From Anaerolineaceae bacterium (GTDB lineage Bacteria; Chloroflexota; Anaerolineae; Anaerolineales; Anaerolineaceae), in contig JAURZL010000001.1 in NCBI GenBank assembly GCA_030653365.1, forward strand, positions 1 to 64,000: a stretch of DNA of 64,000 bases, in the 5' to 3' direction. How positions within the stretch are numbered: the first letter of the stretch is position 1; each line of letters opens with the position of its first letter. The notes below the pieces were generated by a model, which worked only from the letters and a program-made list of their open reading frames with translations, did not search any database and was not told the DNA's origin. Positions 1 through 11,412 of the stretch are shown here, in pieces. Both the position numbers and the translations under genes were made by a program.

Positions 1-128
1 AAGTTTCTTGGTGATAGGAGCGACAGTGGTACACCCGGACACATCTCGAACCCGGAAGTTAAGGCTGTTAGCGCCGATGGTACTTGGGGGGCGACCCCCC
101 GGGAGAGTAGGTCATTGCCAAGAAACTT
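1..128 (+). rRNA. rrf: 5S ribosomal RNA
   Basis: Typical 5S body (cacccggacacatctcgaacccggaagttaag...gccgatggtactt...gggagagtaggtcattgcc). Closing helix AAGTTTCTTGG (1-11) pairs perfectly with CCAAGAAACTT (118-128). Confidence 0.95.
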
Positions 129-142
129 TTTTTGATTTAAAT

Positions 143-682
143 TTACATCTCTTCTCGGAAAATTAATCCATATTTCTTACGGGCAGCCAACCATGCTTTT
201 CTTAATAATTCATATACTTCCTGTGGATCATGAATATTACGAAGTACAATCGTTGGTGAGGATTGATCGGCTCCTTTAATAACAATATCCCCAATTCCCA
301 ACATTCGTTCACTGACATTTTGTGTAATATCAATGTCTTGCACCCGAATTAATTCATAATTCTGAATGTCTTTCCCTAATAATCCGGTGATGATTTTTAT
401 GCGTTCATTGGTCAGGGTATAGTTTTCAACCAGTGATAAAAACGGACGTCCTTCCCAAATGATCATTTCTTCATGTTCAAGATCAATAGCAGATTTGGAA
501 GCAGATTCTGGCCTGGGTACTTCCTGCAGCATTTCATTAACCATCACTAAAATGTTGTCTGTCAGTTGATCTACAAACTTGTTTTGATCGTCCATTGGGA
601 TTGTGTTTAGGGATAAGCCACTTTGGGCTATTGCTTTCCAAATATTACTTTTAACTTTTGCTTGATAAGTATCGATTGCCAT
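143..682 (-). CDS. PH domain (YdbS/bPH2-like) protein
   Basis: ORF; motif EEMIIWEGRPFLSLVENYTLTNERIKIITGLLGKDIQNYELIRVQDIDI typical of bacterial PH domains. Confidence 0.65.
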   Translation of the reverse strand: MAIDTYQAKVKSNIWKAIAQSGLSLNTIPMDDQNKFVDQLTDNILVMVNEMLQEVPRPESASKSAIDLEHEEMIIWEGRPFLSLVENYTLTNERIKIITGLLGKDIQNYELIRVQDIDITQNVSERMLGIGDIVIKGADQSSPTIVLRNIHDPQEVYELLRKAWLAARKKYGLIFREEM

Positions 683-781
683 CCTGAAACTCCTGCTGAA
701 TTAATATTCACTTCTGAAGTACTTCTTCAGAATTCCAATACCATTTAATCATACTCTTAATTCCACTACGATGAATAATAT

Positions 782-1531
782 TTATAAACGAAACGTCCAG
801 GAATCATTGTTGAAACGTTCTTGAACCAATTCCTGTGCTCTTTGTTGTTCGATTACAGAATAGTCACCCAATTCAACATTCCGGTTTCTTTGAAATCCCA
901 GCATGAGCGCGTCTTTTAATTGATCCATGCTCGCCCCAGTCTGGTCATTTACACTTGTCACCCTTTTTTGAACACTTTTGATTAATTTGTCGGATACTTT
1001 TTGATCACTGACATTCAAAAGTGAAAACATGGTTTCAACATCGACACTGTAAAGGATGGTACCGTGTTGCAACAGGATGCCATTACGGCGGGTCTGGGCA
1101 TTTCCAGAAATTTTCTGTTCGTTTACGAGAATGTCGTTAATTGGGGCAAAAGTAGCATTAATACCTAATGCTTGTAAGGCAAAAACGATATCATCACAAA
1201 TTACACGATAAGATTCGATAATATTAGTTGGAAAAAAATCTAATGGAGCGATTAAACTGTAGGTAACTTCTCCTAACCTGTCATGATATACCGCACCGCC
1301 GCCAGTCAATCGCCGGACTACATCCACCCCTGCTTTATGGGTAGTCTCCAAATTTACTTCGTTTTTGACACCCTGAAAAACGCCGATTGATACTGCCGAT
1401 GGATCCCAGCCATAGAATCGAATGGTTGGTTCTGAATTTCCATTTCGAACACCTTCCATAATTGCTTCATCGAGCGCCATGTTTGTATATGCATTAAAGT
1501 ATTGAAAAGGTATCATGCGGAAATTTTTCAT
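782..1531 (-). CDS. lplA: Lipoate-protein ligase A family (catalytic domain)
   Basis: MALDEAI, RRLTGGGAVYHDRLGEVTYSLI, NDILVNEQKISGNAQTRRNGILLQHGTIL are LplA/LipM motifs. Confidence 0.85.
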   Translation of the reverse strand: MKNFRMIPFQYFNAYTNMALDEAIMEGVRNGNSEPTIRFYGWDPSAVSIGVFQGVKNEVNLETTHKAGVDVVRRLTGGGAVYHDRLGEVTYSLIAPLDFFPTNIIESYRVICDDIVFALQALGINATFAPINDILVNEQKISGNAQTRRNGILLQHGTILYSVDVETMFSLLNVSDQKVSDKLIKSVQKRVTSVNDQTGASMDQLKDALMLGFQRNRNVELGDYSVIEQQRAQELVQERFNNDSWTFRL

Positions 1532-1806
1532 TGAACAACCTCTTCTAGTAAGTTGACGAAATCTTCAGCAGAAATTCCAATCAATTCTGCTTCGTTATCA
1601 GCCAATATGAATTTAACTTTTATGATCAAATCATTCTTGTTGAATGGCAATGCAACCCCGGTTAATTCTGAAACAATCTTTTCTAATGTATCTTCCGGGT
1701 GAAGGAAAAAATCACCGGTGATTTTTAATTGTTCAATGTGATCGCCATAATTCACATCAAGACGGAGCAATTTACCGAATTTACGGGTAATGGTATTTGT
1801 TTTCAT
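1528..1806 (-). CDS. Small lipoate-protein ligase accessory (C-terminal/LplB-like) subunit
   Basis: 92 aa; overlaps lplA start by 4 nt (ATGA); sequence resembles the lipoate ligase C-terminal domain; flanked by lipA and lplA. Confidence 0.65.
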   Translation of the reverse strand: MKTNTITRKFGKLLRLDVNYGDHIEQLKITGDFFLHPEDTLEKIVSELTGVALPFNKNDLIIKVKFILADNEAELIGISAEDFVNLLEEVVQ

Positions 1807-1807
1807 T

Positions 1808-2749
1808 TTAGCTTTCTGCTGAATATAGAGAACGATGGACGTTACTCAAAGCCCGTACTTGTTCAGATGCATGATAAGAAGAACGGACAAGCGGTGCACT
1901 CTCTACCCATCGGAAACCCAGGTTATATCCAAAATCTTTCAATTCATTGAATTCTTCCAGGGTGTAGTAACGTTCGATAGGAAGATGTTGACGACTGGGT
2001 TGTAAGTATTGCCCTATGGTGATGATATCTACATTCCATGAGCGTAAATCCCGCATTACAGTTTTAACCTCTTCAATTTCCTCACCCAATCCCAGCATGA
2101 TGCCTGATTTGGTAAGTACATCATTATTCATTTGTTTGGCATTTTCAAGAATCGTGTGAGACCACTCATAACGATCCTGTGGTTGCACTTTCTTAAATAA
2201 GCGAGGAACCGTTTCTACATTGTGATTTAGGATTTCAGGTTTTGCATCCATAACAATTTTAAGGGCATCCAGACTGCCTTTGAAATCCGGGATCAATACC
2301 TCAATCGAACATCCGGGTTGATATTGGCGAATTTTTTCAATGATCATTGCGAAGATCGGGGCACCACCATCTTTACGATCATCCCTATTGACACTGGTGA
2401 TTACAGCATGTTTAAGATCCATCGACTTGACTGCCTGTGCAACACGCTCGGGCTCATCCCAATCCACATCTAGTGGTTTTCCCCGTCTAACATCGCAGAA
2501 GCCACAGGTGCGGGTACAGACGTCTCCGAGTACAAGAAAAGTGGCAGTGCCACTACCCCAACATTCACCCATATTCGGACACTTTGCTTCTTCACAAACA
2601 GTGTGCAATTCCTTACGGCGCATTAATCCTTTAAGCCAGGTATAGGTTTCACCATTTGGTTGGTCCACTTTTATCCAGGATGGCCGGCGAATTGGGGTTG
2701 TATCAATTTTTAGGGGGTCAACACGATTACGGGTTGGTTTAAATGTCAT
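1808..2749 (-). CDS. lipA: Lipoyl synthase (radical SAM)
   Basis: [51 protein letters not shown]. Start probably ATG at 2749 rather than the upstream alternative at 2770. Confidence 0.95.
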   Translation of the reverse strand: MTFKPTRNRVDPLKIDTTPIRRPSWIKVDQPNGETYTWLKGLMRRKELHTVCEEAKCPNMGECWGSGTATFLVLGDVCTRTCGFCDVRRGKPLDVDWDEPERVAQAVKSMDLKHAVITSVNRDDRKDGGAPIFAMIIEKIRQYQPGCSIEVLIPDFKGSLDALKIVMDAKPEILNHNVETVPRLFKKVQPQDRYEWSHTILENAKQMNNDVLTKSGIMLGLGEEIEEVKTVMRDLRSWNVDIITIGQYLQPSRQHLPIERYYTLEEFNELKDFGYNLGFRWVESAPLVRSSYHASEQVRALSNVHRSLYSAES

Positions 2750-2887
2750 GCAGTTATTATAATGGCGCAACCATGAAAGTCAATATAAGTTGATGAATTT
2801 TATATACATTCATACTCATGTGCAGGAAACCTGTAATAAATCAGCGCGTGACCTCATAAAGAAAATCTCTTTGCCTTCTACAACAGT

Positions 2888-3868
2888 TTAGAGATGATCT
2901 TTCTGGTAGATTTCCGGATTTACAACATGTGGAAGGCGATGTCCTTGTAATCCTGCCAGCAAATTTCTAGCTGCAATGAGAGCCATATTCTCCCGGGTTG
3001 AGGTGCTGGCACTTGCAATATGCGGGCAAATGATCAGATTTTCCAGTTCGAATAAAGGACTATCCATCGGCAAAGGCTCTGGTTCGCTGACATCAATTCC
3101 AGCTGCAAAAATTTTGTGGGATTTTAATGCATCGTACAATACTGTTTGATCAATGATCTCGCCTCTGGCAGTGTTTACCAGGACTGCGTTAGGTTTCATT
3201 TTTGAAAATGCATCTGCATTGATCAGATGACGGGTTTCTGGGGTGAGAGGAATGTGAAGTGAGATGAAATCGGATTCCCTGTAAAGCGTCTCCAGATCCA
3301 CTTTGATCACCCCAGTCATCGGTTTTGCAGTGGGATCATAGATCAGAATACGCATCCCGAATCCGGTAGCCCTTCTCGCCATCGCTTTCCCAATTCTGCC
3401 AAAGCCAATGATACCCAGTGTAGCACCCGCAAAATCGACTCCCAATAAGGTGGACGGTCCCCAGGTTTTCCATTGTCCAGCCCGCACGTGTTTTTCAGCC
3501 TCGACCACCCTTCTACCCGCGCTCATCATTAATGCAAACGCAAAATCTGCTGTCGCTTCCGTTAAAACTCCAGGTGTATTTCCGACTGCAATTCCAAGTT
3601 GCGTGGCTGTGCGAACATCAATATTGTTGAACCCCACTGCATAATTGCTGATAACCTTTAAATTGTCTCCTGCTGCATGTATGACGTCCGCATCAATCGG
3701 ATCAGACAATAAGGAAAGGATGCCGTTCACACCGGGGACATGTTTAAGAAGTTCCTCTTTGGTAGGTGGAAGGTCTTTGTCCCATAAATCGACATCACAT
3801 TCTAGCATGATTAGGTTTAAACCAGCTTCCGGAATTCGCCGGGTGATAAACACTTTTGGTTTGCTCAT
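2888..3868 (-). CDS. D-2-hydroxyacid dehydrogenase (glyoxylate/hydroxypyruvate reductase type)
   Basis: GxGxxG motif [32 protein letters not shown] catalytic region. Confidence 0.88.
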   Translation of the reverse strand: MSKPKVFITRRIPEAGLNLIMLECDVDLWDKDLPPTKEELLKHVPGVNGILSLLSDPIDADVIHAAGDNLKVISNYAVGFNNIDVRTATQLGIAVGNTPGVLTEATADFAFALMMSAGRRVVEAEKHVRAGQWKTWGPSTLLGVDFAGATLGIIGFGRIGKAMARRATGFGMRILIYDPTAKPMTGVIKVDLETLYRESDFISLHIPLTPETRHLINADAFSKMKPNAVLVNTARGEIIDQTVLYDALKSHKIFAAGIDVSEPEPLPMDSPLFELENLIICPHIASASTSTRENMALIAARNLLAGLQGHRLPHVVNPEIYQKDHL

Positions 3869-3988
3869 TAGTAATCCTTGACTTAATTTTTATCTAACCT
3901 ATTTTTACCAGACATATTAGAAGTTATCAACCTTTACCTCCCTTACTCAAGCTTGGCTAAATTAATATATTTTGATATCATCATTCTC

Positions 3989-5317
3989 ATGATCAATCCA
4001 CAAATCTTCCTGAATACATCCTTATCAAACCACAAACAAGGTAAACAGATAGCCTCCATTCTTGCTGCAGCGATCGATGCTGTCGACCCCGGTGAAGCAA
4101 TTAAAAGGTTTGCTCGCCGTGATGAGAATAAATTAACAATTGCTGGTCAGATCTATGATCTGAGTGATTATCAACATATTTATTTAATGGCTTTTGGAAA
4201 AGCATCATTACCGATGAGCATTGCGTTAATCGATATTCTAAATGATCGCTTTACACAAGGCTGGGTTGTACCAAAACATGCCAGCTCTTTCAAAGATTCA
4301 CGTTTGATAATCAAACCGGGCAGCCATCCTTTACCGGATGAAACCAGCTTGCAGGCGGGAGAAATGTTGTTAGATGCTGCTGAGTTCTTCACGGAAAATG
4401 ATCTGGTCTTTTGCCTGATCTCTGGTGGTGGATCAGCGCTGATCACAGCTCCATACCAGGGTGTATCGCTGGCAGACATGCGTGAATTGACACGACAATT
4501 ATTGGCTTGCGGAGCCCGGATTGATGAAATCAACACATTACGCCGCCATCTTGACCAAATCAAAGGTGGTGGTCTGGCGAAAAAAATTGCTCCTGCAACT
4601 GTCGTAAGTTTAATCCTTTCAGATGTGGTCAACAGTCCTTTGGAGGCGATCGCCTCTGGCCCCACTGCACCAGATCAGAGCACATTGCAGGATGTCTGGC
4701 ATATTCTTGAAAAGTACCATTTGATTGAAAAAATCCCCAAATCAATCTTGTCCCATTTTCAGGAAAAAATCGAGACACCAAAACCGGGGGATGCATTGTT
4801 TTCCAGAGTCTCAAATATCCTGGTGGGAAGCAATGAAATAGCTTCCCAGGCAGCTGCAGAAAAGGCGCAACAACTCGGGTTTGAGACGAAAATATTAGGT
4901 AATGATTGGCAGGGAGAAGCCAGGGAAGTGGCTAAAACTCTGACTCAACAATTGACCACTCCTTCCAAAACTCCTTTATGTATGATCGCAGGAGGTGAGA
5001 CCACGGTGACCCTGAAAGGAAGCGGGAAAGGTGGTCGCAATCTTGAACTTGCTTTGGCAGCTGTTCCTTTGTTAGCAGGATTAAAGGATGTGATGTTGGT
5101 TACGCTGGCGACGGATGGAGAAGATGGACCAACCGATGCTGCGGGAGCTGTGGTTACTGGAGAAACAGCCAACAAGGCGAAGGTTTTAGGTCTCAATCCA
5201 GAGGGTTATTTGAAAAATAACGATTCATACCATTTCTTTGCAGCGCTGGGTGATTTATTGAAACCTGGTCCTACTGGTACGAATGTGAATGATCTGACAT
5301 TTATTTTTCAGTTCTAA
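3989..5317 (+). CDS. Glycerate 2-kinase (DUF4147/MOFRL family)
   Basis: LISGGGSALITAPYQGVSL, ILSDVVNSPLEAIASGPTAPD, GGETTVTLKGSGKGGRNLELALA, TDGEDGPTDAAGAVV. Start likely ATG 3989. Confidence 0.92.
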   Translation: MINPQIFLNTSLSNHKQGKQIASILAAAIDAVDPGEAIKRFARRDENKLTIAGQIYDLSDYQHIYLMAFGKASLPMSIALIDILNDRFTQGWVVPKHASSFKDSRLIIKPGSHPLPDETSLQAGEMLLDAAEFFTENDLVFCLISGGGSALITAPYQGVSLADMRELTRQLLACGARIDEINTLRRHLDQIKGGGLAKKIAPATVVSLILSDVVNSPLEAIASGPTAPDQSTLQDVWHILEKYHLIEKIPKSILSHFQEKIETPKPGDALFSRVSNILVGSNEIASQAAAEKAQQLGFETKILGNDWQGEAREVAKTLTQQLTTPSKTPLCMIAGGETTVTLKGSGKGGRNLELALAAVPLLAGLKDVMLVTLATDGEDGPTDAAGAVVTGETANKAKVLGLNPEGYLKNNDSYHFFAALGDLLKPGPTGTNVNDLTFIFQF

Positions 5318-5340
5318 AGGAAAAAAATGCTCTATATAGA

Positions 5341-6429
5341 TTATTTCAGATGATTGATCGTTTTCAGAACAATTTCTTCCAATAACGATTTCTGTTTTTC
5401 AATATCTGCTACTAATTTAAATTGAGTTCTACAGCGATTGAGGTTCTGTTCGGGGTAATGGATCCTGAAATATTGATTGCCTTGTAAATAGTCCGTTAAG
5501 AAGCGCATTCCAATCTCAATGGTGATCATCCAGGGGCTGAAAGCCAACCACTCCAATTCCTTTGAAGTTAAAATCTCCCTAGCTGCAGCCAGATATCCCT
5601 GCGTATAGGCTTTAAAGACGGGGATTTGAAATTGAACTTTTTTTAAATCAGGTTCATCTTCAGCTGAAGGATTACCCATAGCACGCAAGGCATCACCAAA
5701 ATCAAACAAAGCTGATCCAGGCATAATGGTGTCCAGGTCGATCAGGCAGACCGCCTTATGGGTATCCCGGTCGAAAAGGACATTATCCAGCTTGGTGTCG
5801 TTATGGGTTACTCGCCAGGGGAGTGATTGTTGTAAGAGTGCATTCCAAAATAGTCCAAAATGACTGGAACGTTCCTCTAAAAAATCAATTTCACGTTGAA
5901 CTATTCTAATGAGGTCAGGTTCTGCGTGCGACAAGGCTGTAAGGAAATTTTGATATCGTTTCGGTGTGTTATGAAAATCGGGAATCGAGATGTGCAAGGA
6001 TTCAACAGGATAATCCCTCAATTGTTTCAAGAATAAACCAGTGACTTTGCCAGCTTCGAAGATCTGTGTTAGGTCTCTGGCGATGAGGGTCGTGTAACAA
6101 TTCTCTATTTGTTTATAAATGCGCCAGATCGTTCCATTGGCCTCCCGGTAATAGATTTTTCCGGACAGGGTAGGGATAAGAGTCAATTGTCTTTGATTTG
6201 GAGAATGCTGATGTAAATAGGTACTGACAAGTTGAATATTTTCCATTAATTTTTCTGGTTCTTTGAATACATATGTGTTGACTCTTTGAAGGACCACTTC
6301 AGGATACTGAGAATGGTGAGAGTGAATATACCAGCCTTGATGGATGTGACCATCCAGAATAGGTTTTGAAAGAAACTCAATATTTCCTAAAAATTGTGGG
6401 ATGACCCGGAGTAAGTTTTTATGATCCAT
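5341..6429 (-). CDS. Aminoglycoside phosphotransferase-fold sugar kinase (N-acetylhexosamine kinase-like)
   Basis: RVTHNDTKLDNVLFDRDTHKAVCLIDLDTIMPGSALFDFGDALR: APH/choline kinase catalytic loop and DFG-like motif. Internal ATG at 6429 preferred, avoiding a long overlap with the neighbour. Confidence 0.8.
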   Translation of the reverse strand: MDHKNLLRVIPQFLGNIEFLSKPILDGHIHQGWYIHSHHSQYPEVVLQRVNTYVFKEPEKLMENIQLVSTYLHQHSPNQRQLTLIPTLSGKIYYREANGTIWRIYKQIENCYTTLIARDLTQIFEAGKVTGLFLKQLRDYPVESLHISIPDFHNTPKRYQNFLTALSHAEPDLIRIVQREIDFLEERSSHFGLFWNALLQQSLPWRVTHNDTKLDNVLFDRDTHKAVCLIDLDTIMPGSALFDFGDALRAMGNPSAEDEPDLKKVQFQIPVFKAYTQGYLAAAREILTSKELEWLAFSPWMITIEIGMRFLTDYLQGNQYFRIHYPEQNLNRCRTQFKLVADIEKQKSLLEEIVLKTINHLK

Positions 6430-6455
6430 GGTTTCGATTTGAAAAGGAATAATGA

Positions 6456-8093
6456 TCAGAATAGTAACAGAGCGATTAAACCAACAATCAGACAAATAAC
6501 AAGGGATGGCAACAGGGTATAACGAATGATACGGCCTTCATTTCCCTGTAAATTAACCACAGAACTTGCTGCCACAACGTTGACTACGCAAATCATATTG
6601 CCGACAGCCGCCCCAACTGTCTGTAAAGCATTTATTAATGCCGGATCCAGGCGGTTTTCAATCGCTGCTCCAAATTGGAAGAGTGTGAACATTAAATTGC
6701 TGAAAGTGGCACTGCCGGAAATGAATGCCCCTAACGAACCGACATAAGGTGCAAACAATGGCCAGACTGGTCCCAATACCGAAGCCATGCTGGCAGCCAG
6801 TTCAATTGGCATACTGCCCAGACTTGATCCGTTTACACCAGAATTGATGAAGATACGCACCAGTGGCACAGCGGTTCCGAGAGCGATGACGCTGCTAATC
6901 AGGCTGGTGGCGGAGGTTTTCAATGCTCCACCCAGTTCTTTTTTTCTCAATCCCAATAAAAACACACTGATGATGGCAGTCAATGTGAAGATCGCGCCCG
7001 GGGAGTATAAAGGTGCAAATTGGGTTGATATTTCCGTTCCCAGGATATTTGCCCATCCAATCTGTGGGATATTGAGCCATACCTTAAATGGCAGGAAGGG
7101 TAGGCGGGTTAGTAACAAGATGATTGTGGCAATCAGGTAAGGTGATAACGCTTTCCAGGTTGGGATTTTCAGTGGTTCTTTTATGGTGGTCAATTGGGAG
7201 GGTGCAGAAGCGTGAAAAAACCAGGGATTTTTGGGAAGTAGAATACCTTTTTTTGCCAATGTAACCATGACGATCAGAGCCAACAAACTGCCCAGTAATG
7301 TCGGAAATTCCGGCCCAAGAAACAACGCAATCAATACAGCAAAGGTGGTGAAGGTGAAGCCGGACAATAGAGCAAACTTCCAGATCTGTAACCCTTCCTT
7401 CCAGCTTTTATTTTCTCCCCAAAAACGTGTGAGCATTGCTGAGAGTAACAAAGGCAGAAATGTGCCCGGTAACCAGTTCAGCAGGGCGGATTTGGCACTG
7501 ACAATATGCAAATACTCTGAAAGTGGTAAATTTCCTAAATAATTCGCGACGATGGGAGCCAGATCGGGTCCTTGTTGTAACCCCTGCGCCAGACCAACAA
7601 AAATCGTGGTACCAACACTGCCATACGTAACCGGAAAGCTATTAGAAATTAATGCCAGCACAACCGCAGCTAAAGGTGGAAAACCAAGAGCAACCAATAA
7701 AGGAGCACAAATGGCAGCAGGTGTCCCAAAGCCCGATGCACCTTCCAGAAAAGCACCAAATAACCAGGCGATCAGTATGACCTGAACTCGGCGATCTGGT
7801 GAGATATTGGTGAAGAAATGGCGTATCGTGTCGATCGCGCCGCTGGAACGCAAGACATTCAACAGGAACACAGCACCAAAAATTATCCAGATGACTGAAA
7901 TAGCAATGATCAAACCTTCCAGGGATGCAGCAGCTACCTGTACCAACGGAACCTGCCAGATAAAAAAAGCTAACCCGGCATGAATAATCCAGCTGAGGGG
8001 CATTGCTTTGATGGCTGGGAAGCGTAAGATGACTAAAAAAATAAGAACTAATAGAACTGGCGAAACTGCAACAAGAAATAAAGACGTGTTCAT
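6456..8093 (-). CDS. lctP: L-lactate permease family transporter
   Basis: Multi-[50 protein letters not shown] is an LctP signature. Confidence 0.92.
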   Translation of the reverse strand: MNTSLFLVAVSPVLLVLIFLVILRFPAIKAMPLSWIIHAGLAFFIWQVPLVQVAAASLEGLIIAISVIWIIFGAVFLLNVLRSSGAIDTIRHFFTNISPDRRVQVILIAWLFGAFLEGASGFGTPAAICAPLLVALGFPPLAAVVLALISNSFPVTYGSVGTTIFVGLAQGLQQGPDLAPIVANYLGNLPLSEYLHIVSAKSALLNWLPGTFLPLLLSAMLTRFWGENKSWKEGLQIWKFALLSGFTFTTFAVLIALFLGPEFPTLLGSLLALIVMVTLAKKGILLPKNPWFFHASAPSQLTTIKEPLKIPTWKALSPYLIATIILLLTRLPFLPFKVWLNIPQIGWANILGTEISTQFAPLYSPGAIFTLTAIISVFLLGLRKKELGGALKTSATSLISSVIALGTAVPLVRIFINSGVNGSSLGSMPIELAASMASVLGPVWPLFAPYVGSLGAFISGSATFSNLMFTLFQFGAAIENRLDPALINALQTVGAAVGNMICVVNVVAASSVVNLQGNEGRIIRYTLLPSLVICLIVGLIALLLF

Positions 8094-8262
8094 GAACCCT
8101 ACTGATGCTTGAATTTGATCGATTTTACCATTGGAATGATATCCATGTCAGGTTTGGTTCGGTATGGATAATTTTTTTGATTTCCGTCGCAAAAATTCAA
8201 ACATGGTTTCATTTATGTTTCCGTTTATAATAAATTTATCCTTTAAGTAATGAGGTGTTTCA

Positions 8263-9654
8263 TTGACCAATCCATACGATAATTATCAGTCACCTTTCAG
8301 CTGGCGGTATGCCAGTCCCGAAATGCGTTCTTTGTGGAGCGAGAACTACAAACGTCGGTTATGGCGGAAAATCTGGGTCGCGCTGGCGCAGGTTCAATCA
8401 GAATTTGGATTATTTCCTTCAGAGATGGTGACAGAATTAGCGACGCATGTAAATGAAATTGATGTGGAAGCAGCCATCGAGATTGAATCTCAAATCCATC
8501 ATGACCTGATGGCAGAATTGAAAGTTTTTGCTGCCCAATGCCCAAATGCAGGTGGTATTTTACATATGGGGGCAACTTCAATGGACATTGAAGATAATGC
8601 TGATGCTTTGAGACAATTATCAGCCATGGATTTAATTCTGGTTAAACTTGGTGAATTATTGCTTGCGTTTGCAGATCGTATTGAAGAAACTGTCAATATT
8701 CCCGTGATTGCCTTCACGCACTTACAACCAGCAGAGCCGACTACGCTTGGATACCGGTTTGCCTTTCATGCACAGGATATTCTCGGAGACTGGCAGAATT
8801 TAAAACAGATCAGAGATTCCATATGCGGAAAAGGGTTTAAAGGGGCTGTTGGTACGGGAGCTGCATTTGGCGAGTTGGTTGAGTTGAATCAATTGGACCA
8901 ATTCGAGCAGCGCTTGAGTGAAATTCTGGATTTACAATTTTTTCCAATTACTCATCAAACATATCCCCGCAAACAGGATTTATCGATTCTGAATGCATTA
9001 TCCGCTTTAGGAGCTTCTTTGTATAAATTTGCTTTTGATTTACGGATTTTGCAAAGTCCTCCGATCGGTGAACTGAGTGAACCATTTGCCAAACAGCAAG
9101 TGGGATCATCAGCTATGCCATTTAAGCGCAACCCCATTAACTCGGAAAAAATCGATTCTCTTGCCCGCCAACTCTCGCTCTACCCGCAAATTGCATGGCA
9201 AAATGCAGCCAACTCATTATTAGAACGCACTTTAGACGACAGCGCTAACCGACGAACGATATTGCCTGAATCCTTTTTGATTACTGATGAATTATTAAAA
9301 GTTTCATTGAAACTGATCAAAGGTCTGAACGTCAATCAGGATGCGATAAAACGCAATCTGGAAACCTATGCTCCTTTCGCCATGACAGAACGGATTATGA
9401 TGGTGGCTGGTAAAAAAGGTGCAAACCGTCAGGAGATGCATGAACTCCTACGCCAGCATGCACTAGTAGCCTGGGAAGCAATTCAGCGGGGTCAACCCAA
9501 TCCGTTGATCCAGAATTTACAAAAAGAACCAGTTTTGCAGAATTGGATCTCTCCTGAAGAAATTCAACAACTATCTGAGCTGAATACATACGTTGGCTTT
9601 GCAAAAGAGCGGGCTAAAACCCTGGTCGAAGAAATTCGAAGTCAAATTCAGTAA
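8263..9654 (+). CDS. purB: Adenylosuccinate lyase
   Basis: TSMDIEDNADALR, THLQPAEPTTLGYR, GSSAMPFKRNPINSEKI (fumarase/ASL signature). TTG start. Confidence 0.93.
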   Translation: MTNPYDNYQSPFSWRYASPEMRSLWSENYKRRLWRKIWVALAQVQSEFGLFPSEMVTELATHVNEIDVEAAIEIESQIHHDLMAELKVFAAQCPNAGGILHMGATSMDIEDNADALRQLSAMDLILVKLGELLLAFADRIEETVNIPVIAFTHLQPAEPTTLGYRFAFHAQDILGDWQNLKQIRDSICGKGFKGAVGTGAAFGELVELNQLDQFEQRLSEILDLQFFPITHQTYPRKQDLSILNALSALGASLYKFAFDLRILQSPPIGELSEPFAKQQVGSSAMPFKRNPINSEKIDSLARQLSLYPQIAWQNAANSLLERTLDDSANRRTILPESFLITDELLKVSLKLIKGLNVNQDAIKRNLETYAPFAMTERIMMVAGKKGANRQEMHELLRQHALVAWEAIQRGQPNPLIQNLQKEPVLQNWISPEEIQQLSELNTYVGFAKERAKTLVEEIRSQIQ

Positions 9655-9788
9655 TTCATCTTAAAATTTGTTGATAATTCGGATTCGCCCACGGATTCGC
9701 CTTGGGAAAATTTGAGAAATTCTCTATAATTGGATGAAATTGTCTAAACAATCTCCCGATTTTATTAAATATTAAGGCAGGAGTACGA

Positions 9789-11273
9789 ATGAACGAAACA
9801 TTATTTTCCCAGATAGATTCCCTTACCTTTGATGATGTCCTGATCGAACCAGGTTTCAGCCAGGTATTACCCGCAATGGTTGATGTTCATGCCTGCCTGA
9901 CTCGTGAAATCCGGCTGAATATTCCACTACTATCCGCTGCGATGGACACAGTCACTGAATCTCGTCTGGCGATTGCCTTAGCCCGGGAAGGAGGGATTGG
10001 GATTATCCATCGCAATCTTTCACCCGAAGACCAGGCACGTGAAGTCGAAATTGTCAAACGATCCGAGTCTGGTATGATTTTGGATCCAATCACATTACCA
10101 CCCACAGCCTCGCTGGCACAAGCCTCAGCGATCATGGAGCGATTCCATATCAGTGGCGTTCCCATCATCGATCCAGCTGGAGAAAAATTGGTAGGAATTC
10201 TAACCAATCGGGATATTCGTTTCACTGAACCGGGAGATCTCCAACGCCCCGTCAGTGATTTCATGACGTATGAACGCTTGATTACTGCTGAACTTGGCAC
10301 CACACTCGAACAAGCAAGAAGTATTCTGCAAAAATACCGGATTGAAAAACTCCCTTTGGTGGATCAAGCGGGACATTTAAAAGGGCTGATCACCGTCAAA
10401 GACATTCAGAAAAAACTTCAATTTCCATATGCTGCCAAGGATTCTTCCGGCAGACTTATCGTAGGCGCTGCTGTTGGCGTTGGTGTTGATCTGGAAATCC
10501 GAGTTGAGGAAATGACAGCAAAAAATCTGGATGTAGTGGTGATCGACACTGCTCACGGTCACACCATTGGTGTAATTGAAGCAATAAAGCGAGTGAAAGC
10601 GATTCGTCCGGATTTATCTGTGATTGCTGGAAATGTCGTAACCGAAGAAGGAGCACAGGCGATTATTGATGCTGGTGCGGATGCGATCAAAGTCGGGGTG
10701 GGTGCCGGATCCATCTGTACAACCAGGGTAATATCTGGAGCTGGTATGCCGCAGTTATCAGCGATTTATCGATGCGCCAAGATCGCAGGACGCAAAGGAA
10801 TTCCTGTCATTGCTGATGGTGGGGTGAAGTATAGTGGTGATATTGTCAAGGCGATTGTCGCAGGGGCTGATACCGTTATGTTAGGGAGCTTATTGGCAGG
10901 ATTAAAAGAATCTCCCGGGGAGGATATTCTTTTTGAGGGACGACAATTTAAATCCTATCGTGGAATGGGATCGATGGGTGCCTTGCAGGGATATGGGAAA
11001 GACCGCTATGGTACCGGACAGGGTGGTTCCGGAAAGCTGGTTCCGGAAGGTGTGGAAGGAATGGTTGCGTATAAAGGCGCATTAAGTGATTTTATCTACC
11101 AGCTGGTTGGTGGCATCCGCTCTGGAATGGGATATGCAGGGGTGGAAAATCTGGTTGATTTGCGTACGAAAACCCGTCTTGTTCGGATTACCAACGCCGG
11201 ACTGATTGAATCGCATCCCCATGATATTATCATCACGCGTGAAGCTCCAAACTATCAACGTGGAGAACAGTAA
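9789..11273 (+). CDS. guaB: Inosine-5'-monophosphate dehydrogenase
   Basis: [12 protein letters not shown], paired CBS domains, [21 protein letters not shown] active site, GMGSMGAL. Confidence 0.97.
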   Translation: MNETLFSQIDSLTFDDVLIEPGFSQVLPAMVDVHACLTREIRLNIPLLSAAMDTVTESRLAIALAREGGIGIIHRNLSPEDQAREVEIVKRSESGMILDPITLPPTASLAQASAIMERFHISGVPIIDPAGEKLVGILTNRDIRFTEPGDLQRPVSDFMTYERLITAELGTTLEQARSILQKYRIEKLPLVDQAGHLKGLITVKDIQKKLQFPYAAKDSSGRLIVGAAVGVGVDLEIRVEEMTAKNLDVVVIDTAHGHTIGVIEAIKRVKAIRPDLSVIAGNVVTEEGAQAIIDAGADAIKVGVGAGSICTTRVISGAGMPQLSAIYRCAKIAGRKGIPVIADGGVKYSGDIVKAIVAGADTVMLGSLLAGLKESPGEDILFEGRQFKSYRGMGSMGALQGYGKDRYGTGQGGSGKLVPEGVEGMVAYKGALSDFIYQLVGGIRSGMGYAGVENLVDLRTKTRLVRITNAGLIESHPHDIIITREAPNYQRGEQ

Positions 11274-11412
11274 CAGAAAATTTTTCAAATCCAACTTAAT
11301 TTAATTAAAATATTATCAAAGTCAATGTCAAGAAAATCATGATTCTATCTGGTTTATAAGAGAAAATATAAAAAGAATTGGATCTATGCAGGCTTTTTGC
11401 TAAAATTGACCC

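Noticed and set aside
2340-2645. Antisense ORF of 101 aa opposite lipA; many similar antisense ORFs elsewhere (e.g. 4180-4665, 6787-7140, 9887-10303, 44391-44789, 60739-61230).
   Set aside because: They lie opposite strongly supported genes, have composition typical of shadow frames and no recognisable domains.
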